Source: Lycocorax pyrrhopterus obiensis (taxonomy: Eukaryota > Chordata > Aves > Passeriformes > Paradisaeidae). From it: a stretch of DNA of 64,000 bases. This document shows, piece after piece, positions 12,192 to 24,000 of this stretch. Every line of letters begins with the position of its first letter. The stretch's first letter is position 1. The stretch covers positions 17,096,494-17,160,493 of the forward strand of contig JACSVZ010000002.1 of assembly GCA_014706295.1 (NCBI GenBank), written 5' to 3'. Position numbers and translations under genes: made by a program. Under the pieces are notes generated by a model. The model searched no databases, had not been told where the DNA came from, and was given only the letters and a program-made list of their open reading frames with translations.

Positions 12192-12271
12192 ACTGTATTA
12201 AATAGGGTGATATCTCCACACATACAAGCTGGAACTTGTATGTGTGGCGATATCACCCTATTTAATACAGT
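12192..12271. repeat. Near-perfect 80-bp inverted repeat (hairpin)
   Basis: The left arm is 12192-12228 and the right arm 12235-12271, each 37 bp, separated by a 6-base loop (CTGGAA, 12229-12234). The arms are exact reverse complements except for one position (T at 12215 opposite C at 12248). The arm begins ACTGTATTAAATAGGGTGAT. Pairing stops sharply at both outer edges (C at 12191 against T at 12272). No target-site duplication is evident, so a transposon origin is not shown. It could be a template-switch quasi-palindrome, a small MITE-like element, or a hairpin RNA precursor if transcribed. Confidence 0.95.
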
Positions 12272-12497
12272 TTTCTCTAAAAAAATCAATCTGCTTGCAG
12301 ACCCTTAAATTTTGCCAAATACATGCAAATTCTGCCTTAAGGGTCTAGAAAGCACTTGAAATTACTCTGGCTATGCATGATGGAAAGTCCTGAAGATTAC
12401 TTAGTTAATCTTTGCAAACACTTTAAAGATAAAAAGTGTCAATTATATGTTTCTATTAGCCATAAATACACCCTTATGTTATTCATTTCAGTACAGA

Positions 12498-12505
12498 TAC
12501 CTGCA
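12498..12505. repeat. Left 8-bp direct repeat flanking the GC-rich LTR
   Basis: TACCTGCA here is repeated exactly at 12856-12863 on the other side of the LTR-like block. It is likely to include the target-site duplication. Eight bases is longer than the 4-6 bp usual for retroviral integration, so part of the match may be coincidence. Confidence 0.55.
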
Positions 12506-12855
12506 TGTGGGAGCCCGTGAACATGCCTTTGTGTGGGTGACCGGAGTGGCTCCTCTCGGGGTTCATTGCCCTTTGGTATGATCTGTCCTGGTTTGAATTC
12601 TCCGGTTGGCTTTCAGCCTCGCCTCTCCCCCGGGGCTCTCCCATTGGTCCCCGTTCCCTAATCCCGCCTTTCCCCCGGCCCCAGGAAAAACCCTCGGTGA
12701 GCCATTGTTCATGGTATTTGCTTCCCTGCCCTTCGAGGGTGAAGATGTAATAAACTCTCGGAATGAAGGAAAAGCAGATTCCCTTCCCGCCTCTTTGCTA
12801 CTCACTACAATACCGAACCTGCCTGTGCATTCACGGAGCCAGGCAGGGACGGTGT
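12506..12855 (+). mobile_element. Solo LTR of an endogenous retrovirus, GC-rich, 350 bp
   Basis: The block begins TGTGGGAGCC and is much richer in GC than its surroundings. It has an LTR-like order. A promoter-like segment holds CCATTGG at about 12640-12650 and several C-runs at 12625-12680. AATAAA follows at 12749-12754, then a U5-like CT-rich segment to about 12855. No internal retroviral sequence follows, so it is a solo LTR left by recombination. The 3' edge is uncertain because a canonical CA end does not fit the flanking repeat. The family is not identified with certainty; an ERV1 or ERVK type is plausible. Non-coding; the open frames at 12563-12887 on both strands are GC-driven. Confidence 0.65.
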
Positions 12856-12863
12856 TACCTGCA

Positions 12864-15800
12864 CTTCATTTAAAGCTGAGAAAGTAAAGGGGAGGGAGCA
12901 CCGCTGGACTGATTGCTATCAATTGCACTCCTCTGCTTTGCATTTACAGTCAGCTGAGATTTGTTTATTCATCTCTTTGCTGATTTAACTGTGTGACTCC
13001 CCCAAAGCCAGGCACGATCACAATAAAATTCTGATGCATTTCCCTGACAAACTCCTCCTTAAATTTCTTCTTTATCATTTGCTAAAATACAACCATTCAT
13101 AAAGAGTCAATTCATTGATCCCAGTGACACTGTGGAGCAGCTAAGTGGCACTAATCTTATACTGAATTTGGGAAGCAACTTATTTGCATTGACGAGCTCA
13201 TTGCTCAGCTATAGTTTGTCATCTGTGGAAATTCAGCAGCATCTACTGGATGTAGAGACCCATGAGCTTTGTGTTTTGTAAAGTTTTCACAAAAGAGCTA
13301 AAACAGTTGCCATATACCAAGTGGTTTCACAAAGCCCTTGTCCAGCAGTGGCATAGTCCTGTTTATAAAAAGATCAAATATATTTGGTCCTTTGCAACTT
13401 CCAAATGAACAGAAGAAAGTAAAATATCCCACATTCTCCCAAACACACAAAAAGGATTAAAACCACATCTTGAAATACAAATATATTACAAAAATGAGGC
13501 TACTTCTTGTTAAAACAGTTCAGAGTTGTGGCTTAATTCAGTGATATTCTACAAAGTCAATGGGCATAGCATATTCCTGGTGATGAACTATTTATATTTT
13601 TTTGCTAGATACTAATAATGGTATGCATTTTTCTAATTAAAATGATAATAGCCATTACTTTTAAACTGTCTTAACATGACTGATGCAGTTTCATATTGGC
13701 TAATAATATTCCTCCATTTGTTTCTCACCCATTTATATGCTACCACTTAGTGTTAGTGAAGTGTGACCCTGCCAGATGTGCCTGCAGAACTGAAATGAAG
13801 GCACAGAAGCAGCGAAAGCCTTGCAAGCCCTTCAGCTAATTGACATTATTGTGCGTACAGGAGGATGCAGGGGCAGCAGCAGAACAGCAGTTTGTTTCTT
13901 CATCCGACTTCCACTGCAAAGCCAGTCATGGCATCCTGCCAAACTGAAATGCCTTTGTCAGGAGATATTCCCACTGGTTTAGTGTGAACTTTTAAAGATT
14001 CAAATTCTTTATTGACAAGAGGATCTTAATCTTTACTGTATTTACATGTTTTATTAGAATCCAAGAAATTGTCCTGGGTGAGATTAATCAATTTTACCTT
14101 ATTTGGATACAAGTTTTGAAAGAGAAAGCATAAGAAAGACACTTTCCTCCCTCCATACACCCCCCTCATTCAAAGGCCACCTTGTGGGAGAAAATGCCAA
14201 GTAAGACACAATTTTTTTAAACCAGTGTAACACACAATTGTCTAATTTATGTTTTGGGTATTTTAACCTCTGAGATACACATCTGGCCTTTACTTTACAT
14301 TACAAATACCTGTGGATGCTGATGCTGAAGTCCAGAAGGATTATTAACTTTAGGCAGCAGCTCTTCACACAGGCAGTCCTCAGCTCCAAGGCTGAGATGG
14401 GTCTGAGTCTATGCCCATGTCTCAGAACGTGGTGGTGGTGCCTGGAAAACCAATTTCTTTACTACATGGATTGCTTTGCTCCAGGTATCTAGACTGACAA
14501 TGCCTCAAGGATGCCCCACTGCTGAACCAGCTGGGAAATTGTCTAGTCACCCGCAGAGATAAGGCACTGCCTTTGCTCTTGCTGTGATGCTTGGGGAAAG
14601 AAGGTTAATCCCCAGACTACTTCTTTCTCCTCAAAAGCTTCATGTGTTGCATGTGGCAGGGACAGCAAAGGCCAGGAGTGCAGCAAGAACCTGTGTATGA
14701 GCTGTACAAACATGGCTGGGGGCCATGGAGAGGGGTTGGGTGAGGCATTGGTTGGACATGGATGGGGCAGCCTCACAAGACAGCGCTGCAGCAACCCAGG
14801 ATGAGCTGGCTGCTACACAGATGCAAAGGTGAGCAGCTGAAGCTCAGCAAACTGAGCAGTTTTCAAAACCAAACCTTTCTGAAGGAAGGAGATTAATAAG
14901 CCATGGAACAAATCTTTACATATAAAGTATCCTTGCTGCCACCACTTGAAAATGTAAAATCTTGAGTTTCTTTTTGAAATATTTGCCCTGCTTCCTCCAG
15001 CTTTTGCAGGTGTTATGACTGGGTAGTTCAAATATTAGTGATGGGGGGATTCTTCTCCTCTGCAATATACAGCAGCAAACAGAGCAGTCTCTTTCTGCCC
15101 TTACAATAGACTGGTCTGTTAGTCCCGTGACTCTTGTAAGTTACATCTCAAAATACCTCCAGTTTCTCATCTAACATCATTTTCCTGACATGAGGAATGA
15201 GTGGACAACTTCTCTCTTTGTTGGCAGGAAGAGTGGCACGACAGTTGCACAGCTGATGAGTGAAGCAGTGGATGCTGATGGCCAGATTTCCATGCTGCCC
15301 ACAGTTGGTGGCCACTTTGGGCAGTCTCCAAGTACCCAGGGCTGATCAAAGCACCTGAGGTGTTCCTGCAGAGCCCAGCTTCTGCTCTATTTCACCCAAA
15401 AGGGAGACACTTTGCTGGCTCTCAGATTACCCTGCATGGTAGGTGGAGATGATTTGCTTAAACTGCAGTCTCATGGTCAAACCACACTGGTGATGTTGAC
15501 ACACAACCAATAGAAGGGCACGGAAATGCCCCAGTCCAGGAGAAGCCTTGACTGTGATAATAATCAGCACTGGGTCCTCAAGAAGCAGGCAAAATCACAT
15601 CTTGTGATTCCCATGCCCAATAGCATGACACTTTGATATGGACTTTGACTTACTCAGTGTTGAGATGATAGCAGGATCTGGGTAATCTCTAGGACATATG
15701 ATTTAAGTCAGTTATGTAAAAAGAAAAATATTTACAACACTAGAAATGCTGAAATGTATGGAACATTATTTCTAACAACCTGAATGAAAATGTTGCTAAA

Positions 15801-17267
15801 TAGCAGTTCTTGTCTTCTCTTTAGCAAGGCTAATCTTAGTCTTCATTTGTTTTCCAAATGACATTATTATTCAGTAAATAGAATATGAAGCCAAGGAATT
15901 TAAATTGCTCAGTTCCTGGCAAACTTTATTCTCATCTTGCTCAATAATTATGATTATAATGATTTTATTCATAAGTCACATTAAGTTTTTCCCTGTGGTA
16001 AAATTAAATGCAATGGGAATTGAATGATCTGTTCCCTAAATGCAAAGCTAAAAGCAGTACATCGTGCTTCTACATGAAACAACTATATTTATGCTCTGGA
16101 TAGTCAACGGCAGAATCAGAAATAACTATTCTGATGAACACTGGCATTCAACTCTTCCTTTTCTTTTTGTTTCATAGCAGAAGAAAATGTCAGCCTAATA
16201 AATTAGAGCATTGACATCTCTATCTATGGAGACCCAAGAATGTCAGAAAGATTGATACTAAATTGCTGGATGCAGAGTAATCAATGCCATCTGGGAGATC
16301 AGAATCCAGAAGTCAAACATGACACTGAACAGATTGATTTGTGTCATGTTTTATTATAAAACATGTGCCATCAGCTCTTTACATTTCCGTCAGACTGAAG
16401 GGGACCAACTTCAGGACTAAATTTGGTGTGAACATTTTGTTGAATTGGGGTATCCTATAAAACCAAAGGCTGGACATAATTTGCTGAGATTTTAGTTTAG
16501 TAGAAAGTAAGTTCTTACAATTGGAGAGGAACTCGGAAAACCAGATGCCCAAAGAAAGTACCTGGGGTCTGAGGTTAGCATGCAAAATGAAAAAAGTTAC
16601 ACCCTCTTACTTCCCTATTGCCTAGTGAAGGTATATTGTGATGTACCAGGACACCTGAAGGAAGCAGGACAACTGCACAAAAGCCAAATAGTTTTTTTCC
16701 CATTGGAAGCAGATGATTTTTGCAAGCAGAGCACACTCACTTGGGGCTTGACACAATCCTCAACCTGACAAAGGAGACGGAGAACAAGAAGCGGAAAAGG
16801 CTGCAATAACCTAGATCAAAAGCTTGCAGCCTTGGGAGATGTGTGACTGATGTGTTTGCAAAAGGCATTGCAATGCTTTTATATTTGCTTGGCATTTATG
16901 AAGGGTCAGTCTTCTGGGTTTATATGTGTCACATACAGTAAACTGAGAAGATTTGAGGGAAGAAAATAATAAGTCTGCTAAGGCTCTATGAGTATAAAAG
17001 GTTCTGTAATAACAGTGGCGGCATTTACCTGAGATATCTGCATTATTCTGGAGAAATGTTCCCATAAAATTTATGGTTTTGATGTTCAGCAACTCACCAA
17101 ACTTAAAACAAGTTAGATAATGGTTGAATATTATATATTGCTTTAATAGAGGCTATGGCATGTCCATGACGCAAGTCTTGGAGAACAAATGTCCCCACCA
17201 GCATTCTGAAAGCAAAATTAGTTAAATGCATGGGATCATTAAGCACATAGAGGTTGGGTAGTCCTAT
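12864..17267. other. AT-rich non-coding tract
   Basis: No gene is seen. 13000-14300 and 15700-16350 are AT-rich, with many TAATTA/TTAATC-like homeodomain-type words and little repeat content, and are good places to test for conserved non-coding elements. A short palindrome around CATGTTTTATTATAAAACATG (about 16345-16365) is present. Short open frames on both strands lack recognisable domains. Confidence 0.45.
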
Positions 17268-17272
17268 CCAGG
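17268..17272. repeat. Target-site duplication, left copy (CCAGG)
   Basis: CCAGG is repeated exactly at 17866-17870, directly abutting the TG...CA ends of the solo LTR. Five bases is the duplication length expected for ERVL-type elements. Confidence 0.9.
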
Positions 17273-17570
17273 TGTTGTGGTTTAACCTCAGTCAGAAACC
17301 ACGCACACATAGCCGCTCGCTCAGTCTCCCACCAGGGGTCGGGGAGAGAATTGAGAGGGTAAAACCTACAAAACTTGGGGGTTGACATAAAGACAATTTG
17401 ATAGGGAAAGCAAAAGATGTGCACACAAGCAAAGAAAACAGGGAGTTCACTTCTTTCCATGGGCAGGCAGGTGTTCAGCCGTCTCCAGGAGAGCAGGGCC
17501 CCATCATGTGCAATGGTTACTTAGGAAGAAAATACTGTCATTCCACATGTCCCCCTCTTCCTCCTTCTTC

Positions 17571-17602
17571 CCAATGGCTTTATATACTGAGCATGATGTC
17601 AT
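17571..17602 (+). promoter_or_regulatory. LTR promoter elements: CCAAT box, TATA box, CRE-like site
   Basis: CCAATGG (17571-17577) is followed by TTTATATA (17579-17586) and TGATGTCAT (about 17594-17602). The last differs from the palindromic cAMP-response element TGACGTCA by one C-to-T change at a CpG, consistent with methylation decay. This is the U3 promoter region of the solo LTR. Activity is unknown. Confidence 0.55.
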
Positions 17603-17747
17603 ATGGTTTGGAATATCCCTTTGGTTAGTTTGGGTCACCTGCCCCAGCTGTTTCTTCTCTCATCTTCCCATTCACCCCCAACATCCACACCAGCGTGCCC
17701 GTACGAAAAGCAGAAAAGGCCTTGGCTCTGTGTAAGCCCTGCTCAGC

Positions 17748-17753
17748 AATAAA
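17748..17753 (+). terminator. LTR polyadenylation signal AATAAA
   Basis: AATAAA opens a run of A residues downstream of the conserved GCTCTGTGTAAGCC block. It is in the expected position for the R-region polyadenylation signal of this LTR. Confidence 0.6.
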
Positions 17754-17870
17754 AAAAAAATCTCTCTATTATCAACTCAATTTAAATTTCAGCACAAATC
17801 TAAAACACAGTCCTGTGCCAGCTGCTGTGAAGAAAATTAACTCCACCCCATCCCAAATCAGCACACCAGG

Positions 17871-19655
17871 TTACCATAACACAATAATAAAAGTTTACTG
17901 GAGAGCAAAGCAATATAGCTAGACTTGTAACGTTGTGTCTGCCTCACAAAGCATATTTTCTGGAGTATGCTGAATTTTCTTGAAGTTTTGCCAGAGAAGC
18001 CCTTTTTAGGATTACCTTTTGATAGCTTGGGAAAATTGATGCTGATTTCCTTGGGTAGATTGAGACAGGGAGACTTATTAAAGCAGCACAGGAGCACAGC
18101 ACCATGTCTGTCACCCAGCTCTCCTCTCAGTGAACACAGTGGACAAAAGCAGCTCTGGCAAGGCAGATGTAGGCCAGCCCCATCTGAAATGTGTGGGGCT
18201 AGGAGGCCATGCTTAGCCCCTAAGGGGATGAAATGCCCAGAGTAGGCAAAAGGAAATGAGGGACCAAAACCATCAAAACCTTACTGGGTACTGAGCGGTC
18301 CTCCAGAAACAGTCGCCAGGTTTGCTCAGGACTCTGTCTTTTGAGTATAAACCTAAGCAAATAATGACATCTATTTTTTTATTAATTTCTCTGTCTTGTT
18401 TCCAGTGGACTAGATATCAAGAATCCATGTCTGTCTAGTTTATGCTGAACTTACGGCCAAAGGAAAATGTGGTCAGTGTTGAAACCACATTCCCCCAAAT
18501 AACAGTCAACCACCTAATTCAATGAGAACACCATGGAAGCAGCACATTTAAAAGAAAAACAAGGTTTTGATTAACTTACTATTGTTCATTTGCATGCATA
18601 TGTGTATGTAGTATATGTAAAAGCTTATGTTTATTTACACCTGGCATGCCTGTGGAGTACCAGATACTCCCTTGCAGGAAAGAGTATGTCCGCTTTTTGC
18701 CATGAATTTACCTCTTGAACTACAGATGGAGGAACATTAAGATTTACAAAGCTATTACAACTGACATGTTAAATTTCATGGGGATATGTGTTTTAATTGA
18801 TAGCCATAAAAGCAGTGCAGTAAAGGTTATCTTGCAACTATATTTGGAAATCGCTTTCATAACATCACTTAATTCCTCTAGAAGAGATCTTTAATCAAAG
18901 AAACTCTCTGCTGATATTACTACATATATTTTATCTGAAAGTGACCCTATTTTGTCTTGTTATGACCTTATCTTATGCATGATTCAGCAAGAATGGGAAC
19001 TCATTTACTTCCCACAGATCCTTTTACTTTATATATCTTGTGTAGATTTTCTATCCCCAAATAGACTAACGCAAGAATACAAACATTGGCTATGATATAC
19101 TGAAATCCCTGCTCAAAAAATGGCTGGCATGTAATGGTGTCCACAAGCAGCTGACTACAAAATGTTAGAAAACTGTGACAGAAGGCTCATTTTTTTCCTC
19201 CTGTTTTTGTAAAATAAAGATTTTGTAGGGAAAATGTGTTTTGACAGAAACCCAAAATAATATTGTAGTGTCACTTACTACATAAAACATCAAATTGTTT
19301 TCATCATTAAAAATAGAAGAAAATAAAGACTGTGCTTTTTAACTTGCAACCCTGGGTCATGTCTCTCCCCAGCCACCAGTGGACAGCCCACGTTTCTCAT
19401 CAGCACAGTCTGTCCCTCTCTGCTATCAGGTATTGACAACCTGAATAAAGGTATTGTGAGAAACATCAATTTAAAAATCTCCCTGGGCTGTGTAAGAGCA
19501 TCACCATTCCAGGGAAGCATAACAGCTTGGAAGGTGATTTGACTGGCAGTTGTTGCTGTTTCTGCCTGTGTTTTCCCTCCTCCCATATTAAAACACACTG
19601 TCTGTTCAGTTGTGTGTGGCTGGGGGGAGGCTGGGGCATACACGGCTGCAGGGCT
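17871..19655. other. AT-rich non-coding tract
   Basis: No gene or repeat is recognised. The minus-strand open frame of 141 codons at 19290-19715 ends in a threonine/aspartate-rich run that comes from the adjacent minisatellite. Confidence 0.4.
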
Positions 19656-19709
19656 GTCTGTAAGGGTGTCTGTAGGGGTGTCTGTGATGGTGGCTGTGGG
19701 GATGTCTAC
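19656..19709. repeat. 12-bp minisatellite, about 4.5 copies
   Basis: The units are GTCTGTAAGGGT, GTCTGTAGGGGT, GTCTGTGATGGT and GGCTGTGGGGAT, then a partial GTCTACA. The period is a multiple of three, so frames stay open across it and give repeated TDTPTDTLTD-like residues on the minus strand. There is no evidence that it is translated. Confidence 0.9.
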
Positions 19710-20129
19710 AAACATGACACTTTTTTCCTTTTTTCAGCATGACAGTTACCATATTCATTAAATAACTTATCCAGTTGTCAACAATGAACAAGCGTGTGTT
19801 AGGAACTGTGTCCATATTGTTCATGAAAGCACAAGTGTTAGAACCACTTTCAAAAATGAGAAAGGTGTGAAACAGAGCCCTGGTAATGCTCATGTTGTTT
19901 TACCTTCAGTGCTCTTGTATCGCATGTGCCCCAAATTGTCTGTGCTCCAGGTCCCAGTTGTAAGACATCGGACTGTGCTAGTGACACCTAGCTACAAACA
20001 CGTGCAAAAACATAATGAAGGGCCAGTGAGCAAAGTTATGGAGCAAATATGGACAAAGCAAACTGCAACAACTTGATAAGATCAGAAAATTTCCAGCCAG
20101 CATCAATAGATCTAGACATCAATATACAT

Positions 20130-21045
20130 GGTGTCATGTATTTAGACCCAAAAGTTCTTTGACAACTACTGGACAATGGGCTTGTCAAAGTAGTTCAGCT
20201 GCAAGGGAGGAAGAAAGGTGGCTCTGGCCTGAACATGTTCATTGGTTTCAAGGTACAAAAGAGAGAATAAGTGACCAGTTTTAACAGCAGAGGTGATTAC
20301 CAGTGGGGTCTGAGTGGTGCAGCATAATCATAGACAACGTGGCAATGGAATGAGCAGGGAGATGATGTGGTCTGTTGACGACAGAGTTATTCACAAAGAA
20401 AAAAAACTAGGGCTGGTTGTTAAGAGTAGCAGAAGAACCTGAAAGTGATGATGGACTGGGCAAAAAAAATATAGGAAATTAGGTTGAATTATTAGGTTGA
20501 ATAAATGTAAAGCACAATGAAAACTTGTTTGACCTGACTTAAGCAAAAACTGGGGCTATAAGTATCATATTAAAATTGCAAGCTCAAAGTTCAGCAGTCA
20601 AAGAAATGCACCAAACATGAGGAATTACAAGAAAGGAACAGAGAACAAACCAGAGAACATGGTTGTGCCTCTGTAGCAATGCATGATGTATTTGAATTTG
20701 ACTTGTCTAGGTAGCTCTGGTCCTCAGATTTCTGCCCACAGGGAACATAATGGAAATGGAAGAAGTTTAGATGAAGGGAAATAGGATGGTTATTGATACA
20801 ATGCAACTTCCATTAAAGCACTGATTAATTACACTAGAATGCATTTGCTTAACAATAAATGAAAGAGTTACTCTATAAGAGCACAAGTGTCCTGGACAAG
20901 GTGAACATTACAGTGAGGAAAGAGTAGATGGACTTCAGGTGAAAAATTCATAGGCCCAAAGCAAATCAAGTAAGGGGTTTTTTCCCCATGATGTAGAGTG
21001 AAACTGTTATTCCTTGCTGCAGAATTATGACTTCTAAGTGTCATT
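20130..21045 (+). mobile_element. Very old CR1 LINE fossil covering the reverse transcriptase domain
   Basis: About 900 bp is collinear with the RT region of ancient amniote CR1 elements. TATTTAGACCCAAAAGTTC (from 20138) stands where the LDFSKAFD block belongs. CAGTGGGGTCTGAGTGG (20301-20320) marks the SGVPQGS block. TCTGTTGACGACAGA (20371-20385) is a decayed FADD box that still encodes two adjacent aspartates. ACTGGGCAAAAAAAATATAG (20455-20475) and GAATAAATGTAAAGCACAAT (20499-20518) follow. The block from AAGAAAGGAACAGAGAACAA (about 20629) to AGATTTCTGCCCACAGGGAA (20727-20746) corresponds to the downstream RT segment. The 3' part around 20930-21030 also fits. It carries many stops and indels, so it is dead. 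Edges are approximate, and the match is from remembered consensus. Confidence 0.7.
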
Positions 21046-24000
21046 TCCACAGGACCAATGAGACAAATTTCACGAAGAAAAATCCACTGACAAAAATGAA
21101 AAATAAATTTATTTCTCTCTCAAAAAGTGTCAGAGGTGTAATTTTTCAGAGGCTGGAATGGTAGAGCCGGAAGGCCTTATTCCAAGCTTGCCCTGTGCTT
21201 TTACTGCTCTCTAGCTGCTGGGTACTGCTCAGGGCAAAGCCCTGGGCTGCCTGTGGTTGTGATCTGGCCACTACTACCACTCTTGTCAGAAAAGTGTTGA
21301 ACAATAAATACACTTTCCCACATTTTACAGTAATTATTTAAATACAAATATAAAAAAAAATTGGAAAAGTAGTAAAGTGACAAACATCTTACCATGCTGT
21401 AATGGATCCTGTGGTAGTTGCTGTCTCACTAAGGTCTATCTCAGAGAGATATATGTTTTGCCCATCTGTGGTAGGCTTGAACATTTTGACCAATGATCAG
21501 ACTGACCGAAGAGGGACTTTCTGTGAAGTTAATCTGCAGTGTTCAGCCTGACAAAGAGGTCAAAACTGGTATTTTGTAACTGACCCAGCTCTGCAGCTCT
21601 ACTCTGCCACTACGGAACTGATTGGAACCTGGAGGACCACCACGCTCATATTAATTTACCAGCTAGGATAAATGAAAAATTTTTGCTTATATAAGATAAC
21701 CAAATAAAATAATTGCTGGCCTTTATGCTACTGTTTGCAGAAAGTGCACTGGGGCTTTGTTATTCTTCTGTTATTTCTTAGGATTAATTCAGATTAATTT
21801 GAAAGCTCCTGGAAACTTTACACAGTATTACAGAGATCATGCCAGTTCTTCAACAACTTTAGTCACAAGTTTTTTGACTGCATAACAAGTATATATCCTT
21901 TCCCTAACCCCTTTTAGAACTGTACTTACGGTGAATTAAACACATAGAGGCTGAGAGATTCAGAAAAGTAGAGATGTATTGGGGGAAAAGAAAACAAAAA
22001 TTGAGCACCTGCTTAGTGACTTCAGAAGCATATAATCTTCCTTTGGTCCCTGGTTAAAGGCCAGGCAGCCTTGGTGAAAACAGATCTGACTCAAAAGAGG
22101 AACCCGACCACTGGAAAAATCCATTGTACAGAAAGACACAAAGCATTGCAACACACCATTTGGGGGGAAAACACATGGATTAAATATGAAGAAACAAGTG
22201 TTCTCCTGAGGCTGATGTTTTTACTCATCTTCTGGAACCGTATACTGTGTGGTATATTTAGCATATATGTTATCTCACAGTTTCATATATAGGGTTCAAA
22301 AATCCTATAAAAACACATTCTACTAAATTCTGGTGAGCTTTTCCAGAAAATAATTGTATCCACTTGCAGTTTTTTTCTTGGTGTATGTCTTCTTTAAAGG
22401 TTTGTGCTTGACTAAAGCTTTCTTCTTCAAAAAACAGACATTGAGAAAACAGCACTGCCAAGAAATCCTAATCAAGATTGAGAACAGCCTGTTGCTATGG
22501 AAATAGCCATGGCATCCTGTGTCCAATATGACTTCTGCTATGCTAAAAATAGGTTGGAAAAAACAGGGAAGTCTGGCCTGAGCAAAATAAAACAACAGAG
22601 TAAGTGAATTGAGTGAATTACATCAACAATCCATTAATAGTGAAAATTTAGCCTTTATTAATTATGCTTTCATTGGCTCATTTTTGCCTGCAGGCAGAGG
22701 AACTGCCTCCCACCAGGCATGGTGAGTGCAACAGAGAGGAATTACTTGCCCCCAAGTACCCAAAGTGAGTTCACTAATTTGCTGAGCGTATGTTTAGTTG
22801 GAGTGGTTGTATCTGCTCTCACTCAGCAGTGCTGACACTAAAGGTTGAGAAATCATGACTTAAGTCTGCAAAAATTAATGTAGTTTTTGGAGAGCAAAGG
22901 CTCCCCAGTCTGGGAGACTGTGTGAATGGGGGTTGCAGTCAGTGCTAGTGATTATTCTCATTAATTGGCAGGGCCCCATAAGGTCTCAGCCCCACAGAAA
23001 GCCTGTAGCAGTTTATTCTACATCCCAAATTAAACCAGATGCACTGTACAGGTATGGTTTCTATCCCATCAAACTCCAAGACATGATAGTCTGCTTCTCC
23101 AGCCCTCCCATTGGACAAGCTCCCTGTGCCAGTTCTGTCCTTTCATCATCACACCCATTGACTTAATTTTGACCTTCTAATATTCAAAGGCTATGCCACT
23201 TAAATTGATGCAAAAACATCATGCTGCACAGCAAAAAATTGGCCACAAGTTCAGGTGTAGCAGGGTCTAATCCCAAGTCTATTGCAACATCAATTCTTGA
23301 GACTCTCAGAGCCCTTCTTTTGCTTAGTTTGATCCCTACTTAAAAGATTACTGAAGATACAAATTGTCATTTGTGCCTGGAGAGTTAATGTCCTTGGAGG
23401 TGAATCAGGATGATTTGCACCTCCTTCTGGTCCTGGCTCTGGGTGTTTTCTGTTCCAGGTAGATCTCATCACTTTGACAATGCTCAGGAATGTGGAGTCA
23501 ATTTAAAGATGAAAGCTCAGATTATGAAACAGGAGCTGAGTGAGCATAATGTGTAGCACATCCATTCTGGGGCTGTTTGTGGGCATATGGACACTGTGGG
23601 TACAATGGTGACTGAATTCTTTACAGCAGTGGCTTTACAGCACTTCCACGTGCTGGGCAGGATTGCCCTGTGCATGTATAGTGCAACTGTATGTACAAAG
23701 TGGAAGTGCTGCTTTTCTGTGTCCCCTGCACTTCCATATCTGATTTTAGACCTGGGCAATCATCTGACTGCTGCAAAACCTTCCTGCAAAGCTATGTTTT
23801 TTGAGAAAGACGTGATATTTTACATACAACATGGAAAACCCCATACTATACAGGGTGCCTAAACCTAGTATTGGCAGATGGATCTTGAAAGTCTTTGGCC
23901 TGTGTATTATGAATCCATGTCATGTGTATTATGATCCAATGCAGCTCCTTGTAGCCATGTTATGCCAGTGATGACTACAGTGAAACTACTTTTAAAAACT

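Larger units (their letters stand above)
17273..17865 (+). mobile_element. Solo LTR of a passerine-type ERVL-like endogenous retrovirus, 593 bp
   Basis: The element begins TGTTGTGGTTTAACC and ends ATCAGCACA, and a perfect 5-bp duplication (CCAGG) flanks it. The order of blocks matches an LTR family I recognise from songbird genomes (TguLTR5-like; name from memory): the GTGGTTTAACC start, AGCCGCTCGCTCAGTC, GCAGGCAGGTGTTCAGCC, TGGCTTTATATACTGAGCAT, GGAATATCCCTTTGGTTAG, AGAAAAGGCCTTGGCTCTGT and the GCTCAGCAATAA region. Both ends and the duplication are intact and no internal sequence remains, so it is a solo LTR. A decayed relative in the opposite orientation lies at 46149-46660. It encodes no protein. 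Confidence 0.93.
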
